From positions 9,237,701 through 9,301,700 of the forward strand of contig NC_092631.1 in NCBI RefSeq assembly GCF_039555335.1: 64,000 bases of DNA. The letters are read 5' to 3'. A program made the position numbers and the translations under genes. The stretch comes from Amphiura filiformis (Eukaryota; Echinodermata; Ophiuroidea; Amphilepidida; Amphiuridae). The notes below the pieces were generated by a model. The model ran no database searches. It was not told where the DNA came from and was given only the letters and a program-made list of their open reading frames with translations. Below, in pieces: positions 1 through 12,200 of this stretch. Each line of letters begins with the position of its first letter. Position 1 is the first letter of the stretch.

Positions 1-739
1 ACTGTGACTACCCCTAATGCACTTATCAAATGCAACCCCGGCCCCTGGGGACCCGGGGATGGCCGGGTCGTGGGCCGTGGATTTTGGGTTTAAAAGTTCA
101 AGTCCCGGGTAAACACCTAGCCAGTCCCGGACCCACCCGGGCAAAACGCTCAGCCACTCCCCGGCCCCCCGGGGTGAATATCTGATGCAAACCGATGCAA
201 ACCCCGGGTATTCCCCGGCCCAAGTTCCCGGCCCTGAGCATCATAGGCTTGGATCTTAATATTATTGCGGCAATCTTGTCATGCTGGCTCAAATTTCGAC
301 TGCCGAGCTCTGGACATGCTGGGTGGATTCAAAGGCTTCAAAATATAGGTCTACATGTGTGTCCCATTGCAAATACGTCAGTTACTCACCATGTTGCGGA
401 ACATCTAAAAACGATAAACGAAATTAGGTTACCTAGATTCTCGTCACATAGGGCCTGCACTTTGGCTCGTTTTTGCAGGTTTACATGGTCCAATAAGCAC
501 AAGATGACTGACATGTGGTAACAAAGGAAGCAGTCACTGCAATTTGATTATGTCCCATATGATTGGCCATTCAAGACACCCCTGTGAATATACTATAGCG
601 GACTTTTCAAAATATAATACCTGTTTGCTTGACTGTATTGACAATACCCGGGAACAATACACACAGTATATGCATTGGACAAACTTTTTACAATAAGCAT
701 GATAAGTGATGATGTGACCTCCAGATTTATACATCGTTC

Positions 740-850
740 GTCTCGCACACTGATAACATTTGATTGAATAGACTGTAGGCTACTGCGCCGTGATTACGGT
801 GAAGGACACCGGTTCAAATCCTTTGTTTGGAGCCAATCGATAAAAGCATG
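740..850 (+). repeat. tRNA-like SINE fragment, copy 1
   Basis: Contains a pol III B-box-like GGTTCAAATCC at 811-821 after GTGATTACGGTGAAGGACACC. A matching copy lies at 4790-4915 in the same orientation, although the surrounding foldback arms are inverted. A tRNA origin is inferred from the B box only. Confidence 0.45.
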
Positions 851-1672
851 CAGGGCTTCTATACACATGTACAGTTTATCCCTACATAACCTATGTCTTG
901 AATACGCTGGCAAAGTTATGTAATAATCGGATTAATACTATATAGCAGTAGGTAAAAACAAGTTTTGAATAATCCGCGCTATAAAGTCCCATTCAGTGAT
1001 CCCAGCGAAAGTGAAAAAAAAATCAAATTGTTACGTTTATAAATTGTTTTGATGAAAAACAAATGGCAAAAAAACAAAACAGGAAAACGACAGTATTGAC
1101 GAAGTTGAAGCCCCATTCAAATACATGTAGCTAATTTATATACTGTCAGTACCGGTATATAAATTACAGACTCACGTAAATGCATTATTTTTTGTCTTAG
1201 ACACACGGTTTTCGGCTGAACCACTGCACTAGCAAGCTATGTTAGCACATCTATGACAATGACGAAAGGTACAAAATCAGCCATAGGCCTTTAGATAGCA
1301 GAAGACACAACAGTGGTGTTTTATGACCTTTGACATTCTTTTGTGGCGAGTGACATGGTCTTTCAATTCACGCCGAGTGTCCTTGACAGGTTTGACTATG
1401 CTTCAGTGGTCATGAAAGAATTCAAAAGATAACCTCTGCCCCAATAATCCCAAGCAATTGTCTGAAACTGCTCCTTGGATCATAAGAACTCAGTCCTCAA
1501 ATGATAGTCATAATAATGTCCAAAATATAAAAATTACTGACTATCATTGAAGACTGAGTTCCGCAGTCTAGTATCCAAAATCTGAATTTTGATGATTTTT
1601 ACGATCGTCGGGATGAAAAAAAATCAAAAAATCACTGAATGGGCCTTTAGTTCCCTCTCCTTACCCTGGCAA

Positions 1673-2103
1673 TATGTGGCTGGACGCGGCGAATGAGCCG
1701 TAAACTCGGCAAACTTCATTTCGAGCTACAGGTGAAAATATATGCAAATCTCGTATTTTGGCGAAGTTGAGATTTTTGCAGATTTTAAATGTTTAAGCTT
1801 TCTTCTAAACACATACAAAGTTTTATTTTAAAGAAATAAGTGGAAATATGAAATAATCTACATTTTCTGAGGCCCGTCTGATGAATGGTCATTATGCTTC
1901 CCTAACTTTGAACACGTTTTGCTCAGTTTCGCGTTTTGATTCATGACAACCTATAACAAGCCATAACTTCGCTTCTGATTGTCATATGAAGTTCATTGAG
2001 GTGTCATTTTAATCCCTGAAACATGCTCTTTGCAACTATGCAAAAATGTAAAAATGACCAGAGGGGGACTTTACGGCTTATTCGAGGTGTCCAGGCACAT
2101 ATA
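1673..2103. mobile_element. MITE of the GAGCCGTAAA family, copy 1
   Basis: Ends are ATATGTGGC...GAATGAGCCGTAAA on the left and TTTACGGCTTATTCG...GCACATATA on the right, forming terminal inverted repeats of about 35 bp. It sits in the spacer of the large foldback. Related copies: 11955-12527, 27104-27668 and a fragment at 28838-28880. Confidence 0.6.
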
Positions 2104-2151
2104 AATCAAAGAAAAATAAAGAAAGAAAACAAGAAAAGAAAATTAATCAAA

Positions 2152-2402
2152 TTAAGGGATCTGGAATGAGCGTTTTGAGTGTTTCGATAGTATTTTTTGT
2201 GGGACATGAGAGCACATCAGACATATCGAATTGCATTCTGAATACGAAGAATGTTTTTCTGATATCAAATAAATTTCATTGTTTGAAATTCACGATATAA
2301 TACAAATTTTACGACAAATTATTAAAATTTGATATTTTTCACATTTTTGATAAATAACAGTCCTCGAAATAAATATCATAAATCTAATGTTATATTCTTA
2401 AA
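2152..2402 (+). mobile_element. Half copy of the TTAA foldback MITE
   Basis: Begins TTAAGGGATCTGGAATGAGC and matches one arm of the full copies at 17644, 39577 and 53436 as far as the outer part of the central hairpin. The other arm is missing, so it is a truncated relic. Confidence 0.6.
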
Positions 2403-3495
2403 CAGTCCCTGGCATGATACCATACATGTATAGGCCTATGTATAGTAAATTTGTCTGCTTTATCTGTTTTGTGCTGTTTAAGCAAATAGTTAAACATAAT
2501 TTCCATAAAATGTAAGCTTTTACTGTCAGCTAGATAAGTCACCTTTTAATTTTGAGCAGAACAAGTGAGGTAAAGCAAAGAAAATTGAAATGTACTACTA
2601 CTAGCGCCAATGAATGTTATAAGATTGTAAAACGGTACGATCCTCTGGGTGGGGGGTGTGTGGGGGTGTGTGCGTATGTGTGTCCTGCACGCGTTGTTTT
2701 TTCTGCAACTATAACGGGACGCAATACGATACCGGTATGTTATAAGAATCAAACTTACAAGAAAGATGGCTCTTGTCAAATCCTACAATTCTGTCAGAGA
2801 AAATATGCATATTTGCATTAAATTTTTAATTAATTGACATAATTGATTAATTAATAAATATTTTATTTAATGATTTACCATAATTCCAAATATGTCAAAC
2901 AATATGTCAAATTAAAGCTAATGAAATGCTTTATAAATTGGTCAGAGCGCATTTTGCAGAATGTATTTAGTACTTTAGTTACATGATTCCAAACATTCTA
3001 TTCCAATTTTTTGCTATACACGCATAGGAGCTGTACTTTTAAAATCCGCGCCTAATCAATAATAATAGTCTTTCACTCCATTGTCAAAGTACTGTGACCA
3101 TAGAGTGTGATGGTTTTGTAGCAGATGACAGTGCTCATTCAAGCCTGTCAAGGTCAGTTAGTAGCTACTTGCTGAATGGATGGCCATGATCAGCTATCAA
3201 AGAGATGCCTTGTGCAGCTGCCAATCACAGTAGAGGTTTGATAACATTTTGTTAACAACCCAAATGTGATATAAGGACAAAGCTGTGCATGTTGGTACTT
3301 AATTGTTTGGATTCTTACGTTGAAATTCCCTTGTATTAGTATTTGTATGTGTAGTGTATAGTGGTCATAAATTATATAGCTTTTAAATTTTGGGCATTTT
3401 TGCTCTGTTGCACTGTACCATTATGGAATTTGAGCAAATCAATTACCGACACAAGCAGGTATACAGTGTATTATTTTATTTTTATTTCGTATCTC

Positions 3496-3600
3496 AGGAG
3501 CACAGCTCACTTGGTAAGGCATCAGAATTTGGTACACTAGCACTTCGAACTTTAAATCGGAAGGTGGTGAGATCGAGCCTCATCACGGTCACATTAATTT
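3496..3600 (+). repeat. tRNA-derived SINE head
   Basis: Shows an A-box-like AGCTCACTTGGTAAGGC near the start and a B-box-like GATCGAGCCTC at 3571-3581, spaced as in a tRNA. A T-rich non-tRNA tail follows. Degenerate, so not a functional tRNA gene. Confidence 0.55.
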
Positions 3601-3883
3601 TATAAACCAAATATTGTTCGAACTTTTCATATTTGTTTTTCTTTTATTGTTTCTTTTCCTTGTCTTTTTTTTCTTGTTTTCTTTATTTTTTTTCTTTATT
3701 TTTCTTTGATCCATATTGCCAGTGTAAGGAGAGGAGGGAACTAACGGCCCATTCAGTGATTTTTTTTCATCCGGACGATCGTAAAAATCATCAAAATTCA
3801 GATTTTGTACAAGACTGCGGAACTCAGTCTTCAATGATATAGTCAGTAATAATCTTTTGGTCATTATATTACTATCATCATTT

Positions 3884-4134
3884 GTGTTGCGATCAGGCAA
3901 AATCAGTCGGAACTCGGAAATATTGATTTTGAGATATAGCTAAACAAAGGAAATATTTCCTTTTGTTTCCTCTTGTTTTGGAAACTCTTTTATTGCTCAT
4001 ATCTTTGGAACTGGTTGTTCAATTTCAATGGAATTTTCTGCAAAATGCAGCTTTGTAATTGCTTTTTAATATCTTATAAAAAACTGAAAATTCAATATTT
4101 CCGAGTTCCGACTGATTTTGCTTGATCGCATCAC
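3884..4134. mobile_element. MITE nested in the right foldback arm
   Basis: Inverted termini of about 40 bp (GCGATCA-GCAAAATCAGTCGG) at 3886-3925 and 4088-4130. The left foldback arm lacks this piece, and ATCATTTG-like sequence stands on both sides, so it inserted after the foldback formed. An 8-bp duplication would fit hAT-type elements. Confidence 0.55.
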
Positions 4135-4789
4135 ATTTGACGACTGAGTTCTTATGATACATCATCCGAAGAGCAGTTTCAGACAATTGCTTGGGATTGT
4201 TGGGGCAGAGGTTATCTTTTGAATTCTTTCATGACCACCGAAGCAGAGTTAAACCTGTCAAGGACACTCGGCGTGAATTGAACTGACCATGTCACTCGCC
4301 ACAAAAGAATGTCAAAGGTCATAAAACATCAACTTGGTGTCTTCTGCTACTGGTTCAGCCCTAAGCCGTGTAGGCCTATTTAAGACAAAAATAATGCATT
4401 TACGTGAATCTGTAATTTATATACTGACAGTATATATAAATTAGCTACATGTATTTGAATGGGGCTTCAACTTCGTCAATACTGCCGTTTTCTTGGGTTT
4501 TGTGCCAATTTTTTCATTAAATTTTTTATAAAAGTAACAATTTGATTTTTTTTTCACTTTCGCTGGGATCACTGAATGGGGCTTTGCAACGCGATATATT
4601 CAAAACTTGTATTCACCTACTGTTATAGCATTAATCCGATTATTACACAACCTCACCAGCGTATTCAAGATATCCAATGCAAATAATCACCTAGATTATG
4701 ACGTCTCATACCGTAAATATGGCGGAGTACTCAAATTCATTCAACAAAAGCATGATTACAAGCTATTGCAATCTACCGCGACAGCTCGT

Positions 4790-4915
4790 CTCACACACAT
4801 AACAAATGCACAAATACGACCAAATAGGTTGACGACAACGTTTGATTGAATGCACTGCATTGTGCCATGATTACGGTGAAGGACACCGGTTCAATTCCTT
4901 TGTATGGAGCCAATC
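4790..4915 (+). repeat. tRNA-like SINE fragment, copy 2
   Basis: Near-match of 740-850 with the same GATTACGGTGAAGGACACCG core; the B-box-like GGTTCAATTCC is at 4888-4898. Its direct rather than inverted orientation suggests independent insertion or exchange after the foldback formed. Confidence 0.45.
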
Positions 4916-6134
4916 AATAATTTCACGCACATCCTCTATTATTGCCCAATTATTGCCCGGGATGATTGCACACTGTAAAAGAGCTATTGTTATAATGTTT
5001 GATGAAATCGTGTTTAACTACCGTATTTGCTTAAGAAGGAGCACAATACAGATAAAGCAGACAGACTGACTACATGTGGTACATGTATATACATATTAAT
5101 ATAGGGAATGTGTGTGAGTCGAGTATTACCTAATTATAATAGGGGCGTATCCAAAAATGAATTCACGCCCCTTTCAAATGTCGAGCCAAAGTGCAGGCCC
5201 TATGATAGCGCAGAGCAGCATAATTATTTCCTATATATTAGGTTTAGGCCTGTATACTTGCTCAACTGTTTGAGTATCAACGCACGGGCTTCAACGTACA
5301 CAGTTTACCTATAGGCATGGAATCTAAACATTTGATATAGGCCCACCCCTTTTGGTTTGGAATAGATCAAAGTACATCTGATGTCTACGTTTGGAAATCG
5401 CAATGTATCTAGTAATTATTGTTAAACGCTCCAACATGAAAATGTAATATAGTTTTAAAAATCTGTATATTAACACAAGACATCGAATTCAATTTTTATA
5501 TCATGTATGTAGCCATGTAGCAGTCGATCGCAGATGTCATAGATTCTTTTATTATCACGGTCAGTTTTGTTTTTGAGTGTAGGCCTAATAATTTAAAACT
5601 TTACTCTCGGCAGGTGGTTAAAAACTTTTTTAAAAAAACCCAATACATTTGGCATAATAAGCGTACAGCAGGGTCTCGTTTGCACATGCATATCCAAAAG
5701 CCAAAGTGGTTTGGTTAACTATGCTAACTTTAGAGTCCCGCTAAATAACAGATACATGGCCTACTGCAAAATTTTGAAAAAAACAGCCAAGATTTTGTTT
5801 TTGGAATGGATTATGAACAGTAACATTAATTTGGCGACTCAGTGACGGCTCAAGTACGGCCAAGTGAAATGATTCCCCGGCCCATATTAAAATGCGGGCA
5901 TCCTTACTATCAAACCATGACCATGTTCACGGCCCATTTTACTGGTCGGAAAACCCCGGGTAAGTTACGACATAATCCCGGCCCTCGCCTGGGTAAAGTC
6001 CCGGCCCAATTTCCCGGGGTTTTGGCCGACGTCAATTCTTATACCACCACCGGGACACTTTTTGAATCAAATCCCGGGTCACATGATGTCAAGTCCCGGA
6101 CCATCCCCGGGTCCCCAGGGGCCGGGGTTGCATT

Positions 6135-6304
6135 TGATATGTGCATAACAGCTTCCCATTGCACCTGGGTGGGGTGAGGCAAGCGTGACAAAGCGCCTTG
6201 CCCAAGGGCGCAACACGGTGGCGGGACGGGGACTCGAACCCACGCACGCCAAGCAAGCTCTCAGATTATGAGGCCAAGGCCGTAACCACTGACCCACCGT
6301 GCCC
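6135..6304 (-). repeat. tRNA-derived SINE with conserved TTGxGCCCTTGGGCAAGG tail
   Basis: On the minus strand: GGGCACGGTGGGTCAGTGG (A-box region), then GGTTCGAGTCCCC (B box, 6228-6240), followed by a body with GCGCCCTTGGGCAAGGCGC and CACCCAGGTGCAATGGG. The tail resembles the deeply conserved SINE domain known from many animals; the family name is from memory. It abuts the foldback end. Confidence 0.7.
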
Positions 6305-7150
6305 TCACATTGTAATATGTAGGTTTATTCGAGTGAATGTGACATTTTGCAGGGCTCTTTGTCCTTTTTACATTTTTAGGACGATCTGTTAAACATGTAA
6401 AAGGTTAATATAAAACAGGCTCATCATGCATCACCGGGGGGTGCCGGTATGAGTTATGTGTCATCCCAACAAAAAAATTAGGTTTTCATATTTTGTCATT
6501 TGCATATGGAGTTATGTGTAGATCATACGTGTTGCGCTGTTTATTAAACCGCGACCGAGAGCAGAGGCGCCCTCATATAACCCAAGAACTACGAGATATT
6601 TTAAACGTCATAAAAAACGCACGCATTTACACCCAAACGACCTAGTAAGCTAATCGTAGATACATCCTTTGCGCTCATTTTGGTGATAATTTTTTCACCT
6701 AACCCCTTATGTTATAGGGGAGGGAGGGGGATGCTCCAATGATTTTCATTTCGCTCCTGTGAAATTTTTTCAAGAGCTTATATTTAGTGTTTATATTTAG
6801 CAGAAAAATTTTGAAGACATTTTTAGCCGAAAATCAATGTTGCCTATACTTTTGTACATAGCCAGAATTTCCCAAATTGGCATGGGCGCCCTCACATTAT
6901 GACGTCATGGCAACATTATGTGGGGGAATGTTTGTACTTGTTTTGGTACCACTGGATAGAGGAGACCCATAGCTATATATGAGTACCAAATATATTTAAT
7001 AAATGGTGTATGACGTTTATAATTGACAATTAAGGGGGTCGCAACAACTCCTCTCTTCGTGTTACTATGGCTCAGTATAGTTCCAGGGTTAAGACAACAC
7101 AGTGACCCCATACTATGACTTCACAGCATGTGCAGTAGCGTTATTGCGCC
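6305..7150. other. Non-coding flank, nothing recognised
   Basis: AT-rich unique-looking DNA. Short open frames here match nothing I know. No splice-bounded homology to the receptor genes was seen. Confidence 0.4.
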
Positions 7151-7152
7151 TA

Positions 7153-8008
7153 TACAGCCTGTCTCAAAAAAAAATGTGCAAGTAAAAGCGCCCTCTTTGG
7201 CAATTAGAAAATACCGTTGTGACATGATACTTACGTCAAGAGCGCAGTCTTAGCTCTCAAATGCCGTTTGTTCTGTTCAATTTGCTTGTTTCAATCTCGA
7301 GATATGTGTATTTAACAACGAAAGGGTAAAATCACAATAATTGTGCCACTTTTACTATGGAAGAGAACTCAATTATAGCTGTTGTTGATGCGTCTAATGA
7401 ACTCCCCCTTCAGAGATTGTGCATTAGACACATCAACATCAGCGCGCGTGCATTAATTTGTCTCCGAACAAGTAATACGCGTTCATTAAGCGTGCAATAT
7501 TTAAAGTGGCGTACCGTGGCCGCTCCTAACCCGGGGGAACAGTATTTACCATGATAAAATCATTGACATTATTGACATGCACATTTAATTTTACAGCAGA
7601 ATGTGAAATATTTATTTATCTTTATCTATTTATCTGTTGTAAGTGGAAAAAGAGAATCATTATTCCTGCATCATGATAAAACAGTAAAAACAGTAACAAA
7701 TTGTATTGTTGTGTAATTGATGCATTCTTTTGATTTCACGAAGGAACTCTTGATAAACTTGATGCTATCACTGATTTACATGTAAAGCCCTCTTCCCTAG
7801 TAAAAGTGGCACAAATGTGATTTTACCCTTTCGTCGTTAACTAGAGATATCTCGAGATTAAAACAAGCAAATCGAACAGACCAAACAGCATTTAAGAGCT
7901 AAGACTACGCCCTTGATGTTGATGTAAGCATCATGTCACAACTGTAAATTTTCTAGTTGCCAAAGAGGGCCTTTTTCACTTGCACATTTTTTTCTGAGAC
8001 AGGCTGTA
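7153..8008. mobile_element. Tc1/mariner-type MITE with ~200-bp inverted repeats
   Basis: Both ends read TACAGCCTGTCTCA inward, flanked by TA on each side (7151-7152, 8009-8010). Arms 7153-7357 and 7797-8008 are inverted copies, including CCCTCTTTGG near the ends and AAGTGGCAC inside. The 440-bp centre has no transposase frame. TA duplication and terminal sequence suggest the IS630/Tc1/mariner group. Confidence 0.75.
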
Positions 8009-8025
8009 TATCCTCACATGTGTTA

Positions 8026-8310
8026 TACGACCAATCGGTTAGTAGACCAATTGGTTAGTAGACTAAATGCTTCTTAGACTAATGGTTTGTAGACCAAATG
8101 GGTATTCGACCCAATGGTTGTTATACTAAATGGTTTTTAGACTTATTGGTTATTAGACCAAATGGTTATAGGACCAAATGATTATAGGACCAAATGATTA
8201 TCGAACCAAATGGTTATAGGGCCAAATGATTGTTGGAAGTAGTGGATATAGACCTAATGGGTTTAGAGGAAATAGATGTAGACGAAATGGATATTAGACC
8301 AAATGGCAAA
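8026..8310. repeat. Degenerate ~17-bp minisatellite
   Basis: About 16 imperfect tandem units with consensus AGACCAAATGGTTATT, e.g. at 8040, 8090, 8155 and 8170. It begins 16 bp from the end of the MITE at 7153-8008. No open frame spans it. Confidence 0.7.
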
Positions 8311-9128
8311 TTCCCTTCAAATGAGGGGATGTATTATGTTGAAAAGGATTCTGGGAAGGGTAAGATACCTTTTCTGGGTTTTGAGTTGAAACATTGAGCC
8401 AATACCAAGTTTTATTACTGCCTCTTGATAAACATGGGGAAAAGTGCCCCTACTTACTGCATACCAAATATGGTCTGTACCCTTTTGTATAGTTTTACAG
8501 GATTTTACATCAGCCTGTCAGAATTTGATTTTCTTGATTTCCTTTAAAATTCGGCAACCATTTGAGGTAAATTTTGCAGGATTTTAAAAATCTATATTGC
8601 ACCAAATGTAATTTGAAAAAAAAACCTGAAAAAATTCTTTGAAATTTAAGAGACGACAAAGAAAAAAAAAACGAAAACGATTTGGACTGTGTTTACATCT
8701 CGTAACGGTCATTTTTGGTGTTTGCCATTCAGAATAAAAACCACTTTAACACTTTAACAATTAAATATGAAATAGGAAATGTCCTTCGCAACTGGAAAGC
8801 TGATTATAATGAAAAAACATGATTGATTTCTTTGAGTTATAAAGTTGAAGGTAGTAATTATATATCTTAGCAATAATGCTCAGTCTTTATTATCTTTATA
8901 AAACAAAATAGGTTTATGCGACGTGTGAAGGATTTTCACAAATCACATCACATATCCCACATTTTGATCGAGGCTTTAGTTCTTGCTGTTCCTGTATTAG
9001 TTTAGTAGTTAAAGTACATTGATCATAATTCGTATGGTATTTTTTATACAGGTTACAATTATTATATTCATTGCCAGCAATAGCTGGCGCCTGTTTCTTC
9101 CTTATTCAATCTCAGCTAGTTCCGTGCT
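8311..9128. other. Gene 1 3' flank
   Basis: AT-rich sequence with A-runs at 8615-8670. Apart from the candidate AATAAA it shows nothing recognisable. The near part should be the 3' UTR of gene 1. Confidence 0.4.
8886..8891 (-). terminator. Candidate poly(A) signal of gene 1
   Basis: AATAAA on the minus strand about 240 bp past the gene 1 stop. It is the nearest canonical hexamer I found downstream, but the hexamer is common in AT-rich DNA, so support is weak. Confidence 0.3.
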
Positions 9129-9233
9129 TCATTTACTTGTTGTAAGACTGGAGCCATTATCATTAGGCACATGTAATGATTGCTCAGGAGCATTGAATGT
9201 TCGTATTGGTGCAACATCATTTCTTGCCTTGAC
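9129..9233 (-). CDS. Gene 1 exon 17: cytoplasmic tail and stop
   Basis: Residues 719-752 then TGA; phase 0 start after TTTACAG with a TACTAAT branch-point match about 35 nt upstream. Begins VKARNDVAPIRTFN. The matching gene 2 tail exon begins VKMRNDVYPRG, which supports both. GTAAAT just before the stop (CAA|GTAAAT) could be an alternative donor to an unseen exon. Confidence 0.75.
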   Translation of the reverse strand, partial: VKARNDVAPIRTFNAPEQSLHVPNDNGSSLTTSK

Positions 9234-12200
9234 CTGTAAATATATACGATAAAAATTGAACTGAATATTAGTATACAAATATTGACTGTTATGAGGGGCA
9301 TGGTTAATATTATAGGCCCAAGGTGATCTCAAAACCATGCTGTGACCCGAGGCGCAGTCGAGGGTCATAGCATGGTTTGAGATCACCGCGGGCCTATAAT
9401 CTTAACCATGTCCCGAATAAAGCAGTCAATATTTGTTTTATATACCGAATTAATATAGATATTTGTCATCTGATTGGTTAAAAGGCCTATTTTATTGTTC
9501 ATAGGCCATGGTAAAATTTACAAAGAAAGTTTTTCGTTATGACCCGATCGCGTCACAGCAACGGGCAGGCATCGCGTTGGCGCCGCGTGCGTAATGCGAA
9601 CACGCCATCGCGCGCGCCGATGATGTAAAATCACTATTCCCGGGGAATAGTCTTTTTAAAAGACTATTGCCCGGGGAATAGTTCAGTTTTTACGTAATTC
9701 TTAAAAAGGAGGGCATAGCTAATTCAATGACTGCACTTTTAACCAATCAGATGACAGGAATCTATATATGAGGTATATAATACTTGATTCTGCACCACAG
9801 TTTACTTGAATAATAACAGGATATTTCTGCAGGTTATTATATACATTGATCTTAAGGAAACGAGTCAAGGACCCGGTCAAGGAATTCACTTTCCACATTT
9901 ATATTTTCGTGTGTATTATGGTTGAGTTAATGGCAAATAACTCCCGGGGAAAATCATGCACATAATATGTGACATAATCTGGTCCATGAGGCCAAAGGAG
10001 GCATTTTTGAAAATTGAGTTACTATAATAACTATACAAACATATAAGCTATCATACACTGAAAAAACCAAAGGACTAGCACACTTGGTCCTAAAGTTATG
10101 AAGTTTTGTGATGCCTATTTTCTTATGTATTTTATTGTTTTTGACCCCATATTTTTACCTTTATCTCAATTTCAAATTTGCCTTTGCCCCCCCCCCATGG
10201 ACCAGAAAGTAAAATTTAAAATTAATTACACTGAGCCTTGGCATCTCACATATTCAATCCATATATTCTCTGTGAGCAGTCTGGGCTTGTTTTCTCAATT
10301 ATGAGCACAAACACAGTTAGCTCAGGCACTGTTCCGATTCGTCTAAAGATGTACATATCGAGAGGTCAGAGCCAAAAGGTACATTTTTGGCCAAAATGAG
10401 AATTTGGTACCAAAATACAACACTGGGCACCTTATGATTGTATAGCCATAATGAAACTATAGCCACAGAAACTGATATCAGCGAAAATTAAAAGTCCTAA
10501 GTGCAAAACTAATGCATGAAATGTGCCCAAATGTGTGAGAGCCAGGAGGCCCTAAGTACAAAAATGTATGTTTCTCAACATGGCTTTTTGCACATAGGAT
10601 TGTCTGGTACCAAAATTTTCCTTACAACACTGGACACCTTAATTTATGATTGCATACCATAAACAGGTTATAGCCACAGAAACTATTATCAGCGAAAATG
10701 TCCTAAGTGCAACAGTAATACATGAAAAGTGCAAGTACAAAAACGCCTGTATCATTAAATGGTGTTTTTGTACTTGGGGCCTTTTAACTTTGACTCCTCG
10801 ATATCATGTGAAACAGATAAAAAACCATATTATGGTTATCACGTGATATTTATGAACAACATACTCTGAAAATATATACTGCGTCCAAAGAGTAGTCGAA
10901 CACTTGAAAAAAATCCCTGATTTTAAAACTAAACCATATTTTAAATGAATGCATTATTTAACCCTGCACATCATGACACCCCATTGAATCCAACGTGACC
11001 TCATGAAACTGGCTTATACAATGAGAAAAGATTCCAACAAGCGCAACAAAGAAATAACACAGTTTCTTCAATGAAGCCCTATTTAAAGCAGTAAGTTTCT
11101 TGCGTTCCTTTTGTTTTAAATTTGAAAAAAAAAGCGCGCATAAATTAGCTGTTCACCACTTTCAAATCAGAACTCTAGTCCGCGAAGTTCTGAATAGGCC
11201 AAATTGTCACTTTTAAAACTGGACTTTCATCTAATCAAATGCTTGTAATTTTTGGATGGAGTACCATCTGAAATTTCTCTGTGTCCGAATCAAAAGTTTT
11301 AAACGTCAATCAAAAATTGGATTCAATAATATTCAGGATTAGATAATGCATTTATTAAAACAAATTTACCCAAACATAATTTAGGTTTAAAAAGGATTTA
11401 GATACTTTTTGGTGCAGTATATTTATTTGACAAACCTTTGGAATAAAGAGCAAAAGTAGCACCAGTGTTGTCGCAATCAAAATAACAATTGCATTAAATA
11501 GGTAGAGGACGTTTGGCGAATCTACAGTGATAGACAGAGGAAGGATGACCATAGCTGACACAGCAACGATGTAAATACTGCTCCCTAGAACGTAAAATGA
11601 ATAATACGAAAAATATGTTTTCGTAACAGGCGTGGATCAGATATTTGGGAAGAAGGCGCTCAAATGTAAAATGTTTTCAACAATTTATTGTGAAATTCAT
11701 TACCCGCACACCTTGGATCTGCTACTGTTTGTATCTTTATTATAGTAAAGTTACATTGTTATTATCATTGTCATAAGTCATTGGCCTTGGTTCTATTTTG
11801 GAAAAATCGCGTTCCAACCGGCAAGTTTGCGTAAAAGTTTGCAACCAGCTTAATTTTATTAATTTGGGTATGCTAAACTCGAATCTGTTGTCTGCCAAGC
11901 AGTATTTTGAGACCGCGACCCTCAAAAAGGCCCCCAAATTTCCCATAGGATCGCATATGTGACCCGGCAGCACAAACGAGCCGTAAATTCCCTAAATTGT
12001 ATTCTGAGTTATGGTGTAAAATGTGTACGAAGGTCGTATTCATCGGTCACTTAATCTGGCGCGACATCTGTCTTATTTTGATAGTCACAACACCAATCAA
12101 TAATCCTATTATTGAAGTGGATAATAAGCTTCTACCTTAGATGGCTATAGAACTTTTAATTGCTCTGGTCTTTGTTTGCTTTTGCTAAATCCTTTTCAAG

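Larger units (their letters stand above)
1..6170. repeat. Large imperfect foldback (giant inverted repeat), left end outside window
   Basis: Arms pair in inverted orientation: 10-80 with 6095-6155 (CCCGG-rich ends), 446-475 with 5178-5205, and about 890-1670 with 3711-4660. The inner arm begins CCATTCAGTGATCCCAGCGA on the left at 990 and its complement ends at about 4576. The 2-kb spacer and the arms hold later insertions, so the arms are mosaic. It resembles a non-autonomous foldback transposon. No transposase reading is visible. Confidence 0.7.

Noticed and set aside
6228-6304. Functional tRNA gene on the minus strand
   Set aside because: A and B boxes are present but the arms do not pair as a cloverleaf and a SINE body follows directly.
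11355-11435. Exon 16 continuing to a stop after 27 more codons as the normal C-terminus
   Set aside because: The extra residues are encoded partly by a MITE end, whereas the exon 17 tail is conserved with gene 2; kept only as a possible intron-retention isoform.
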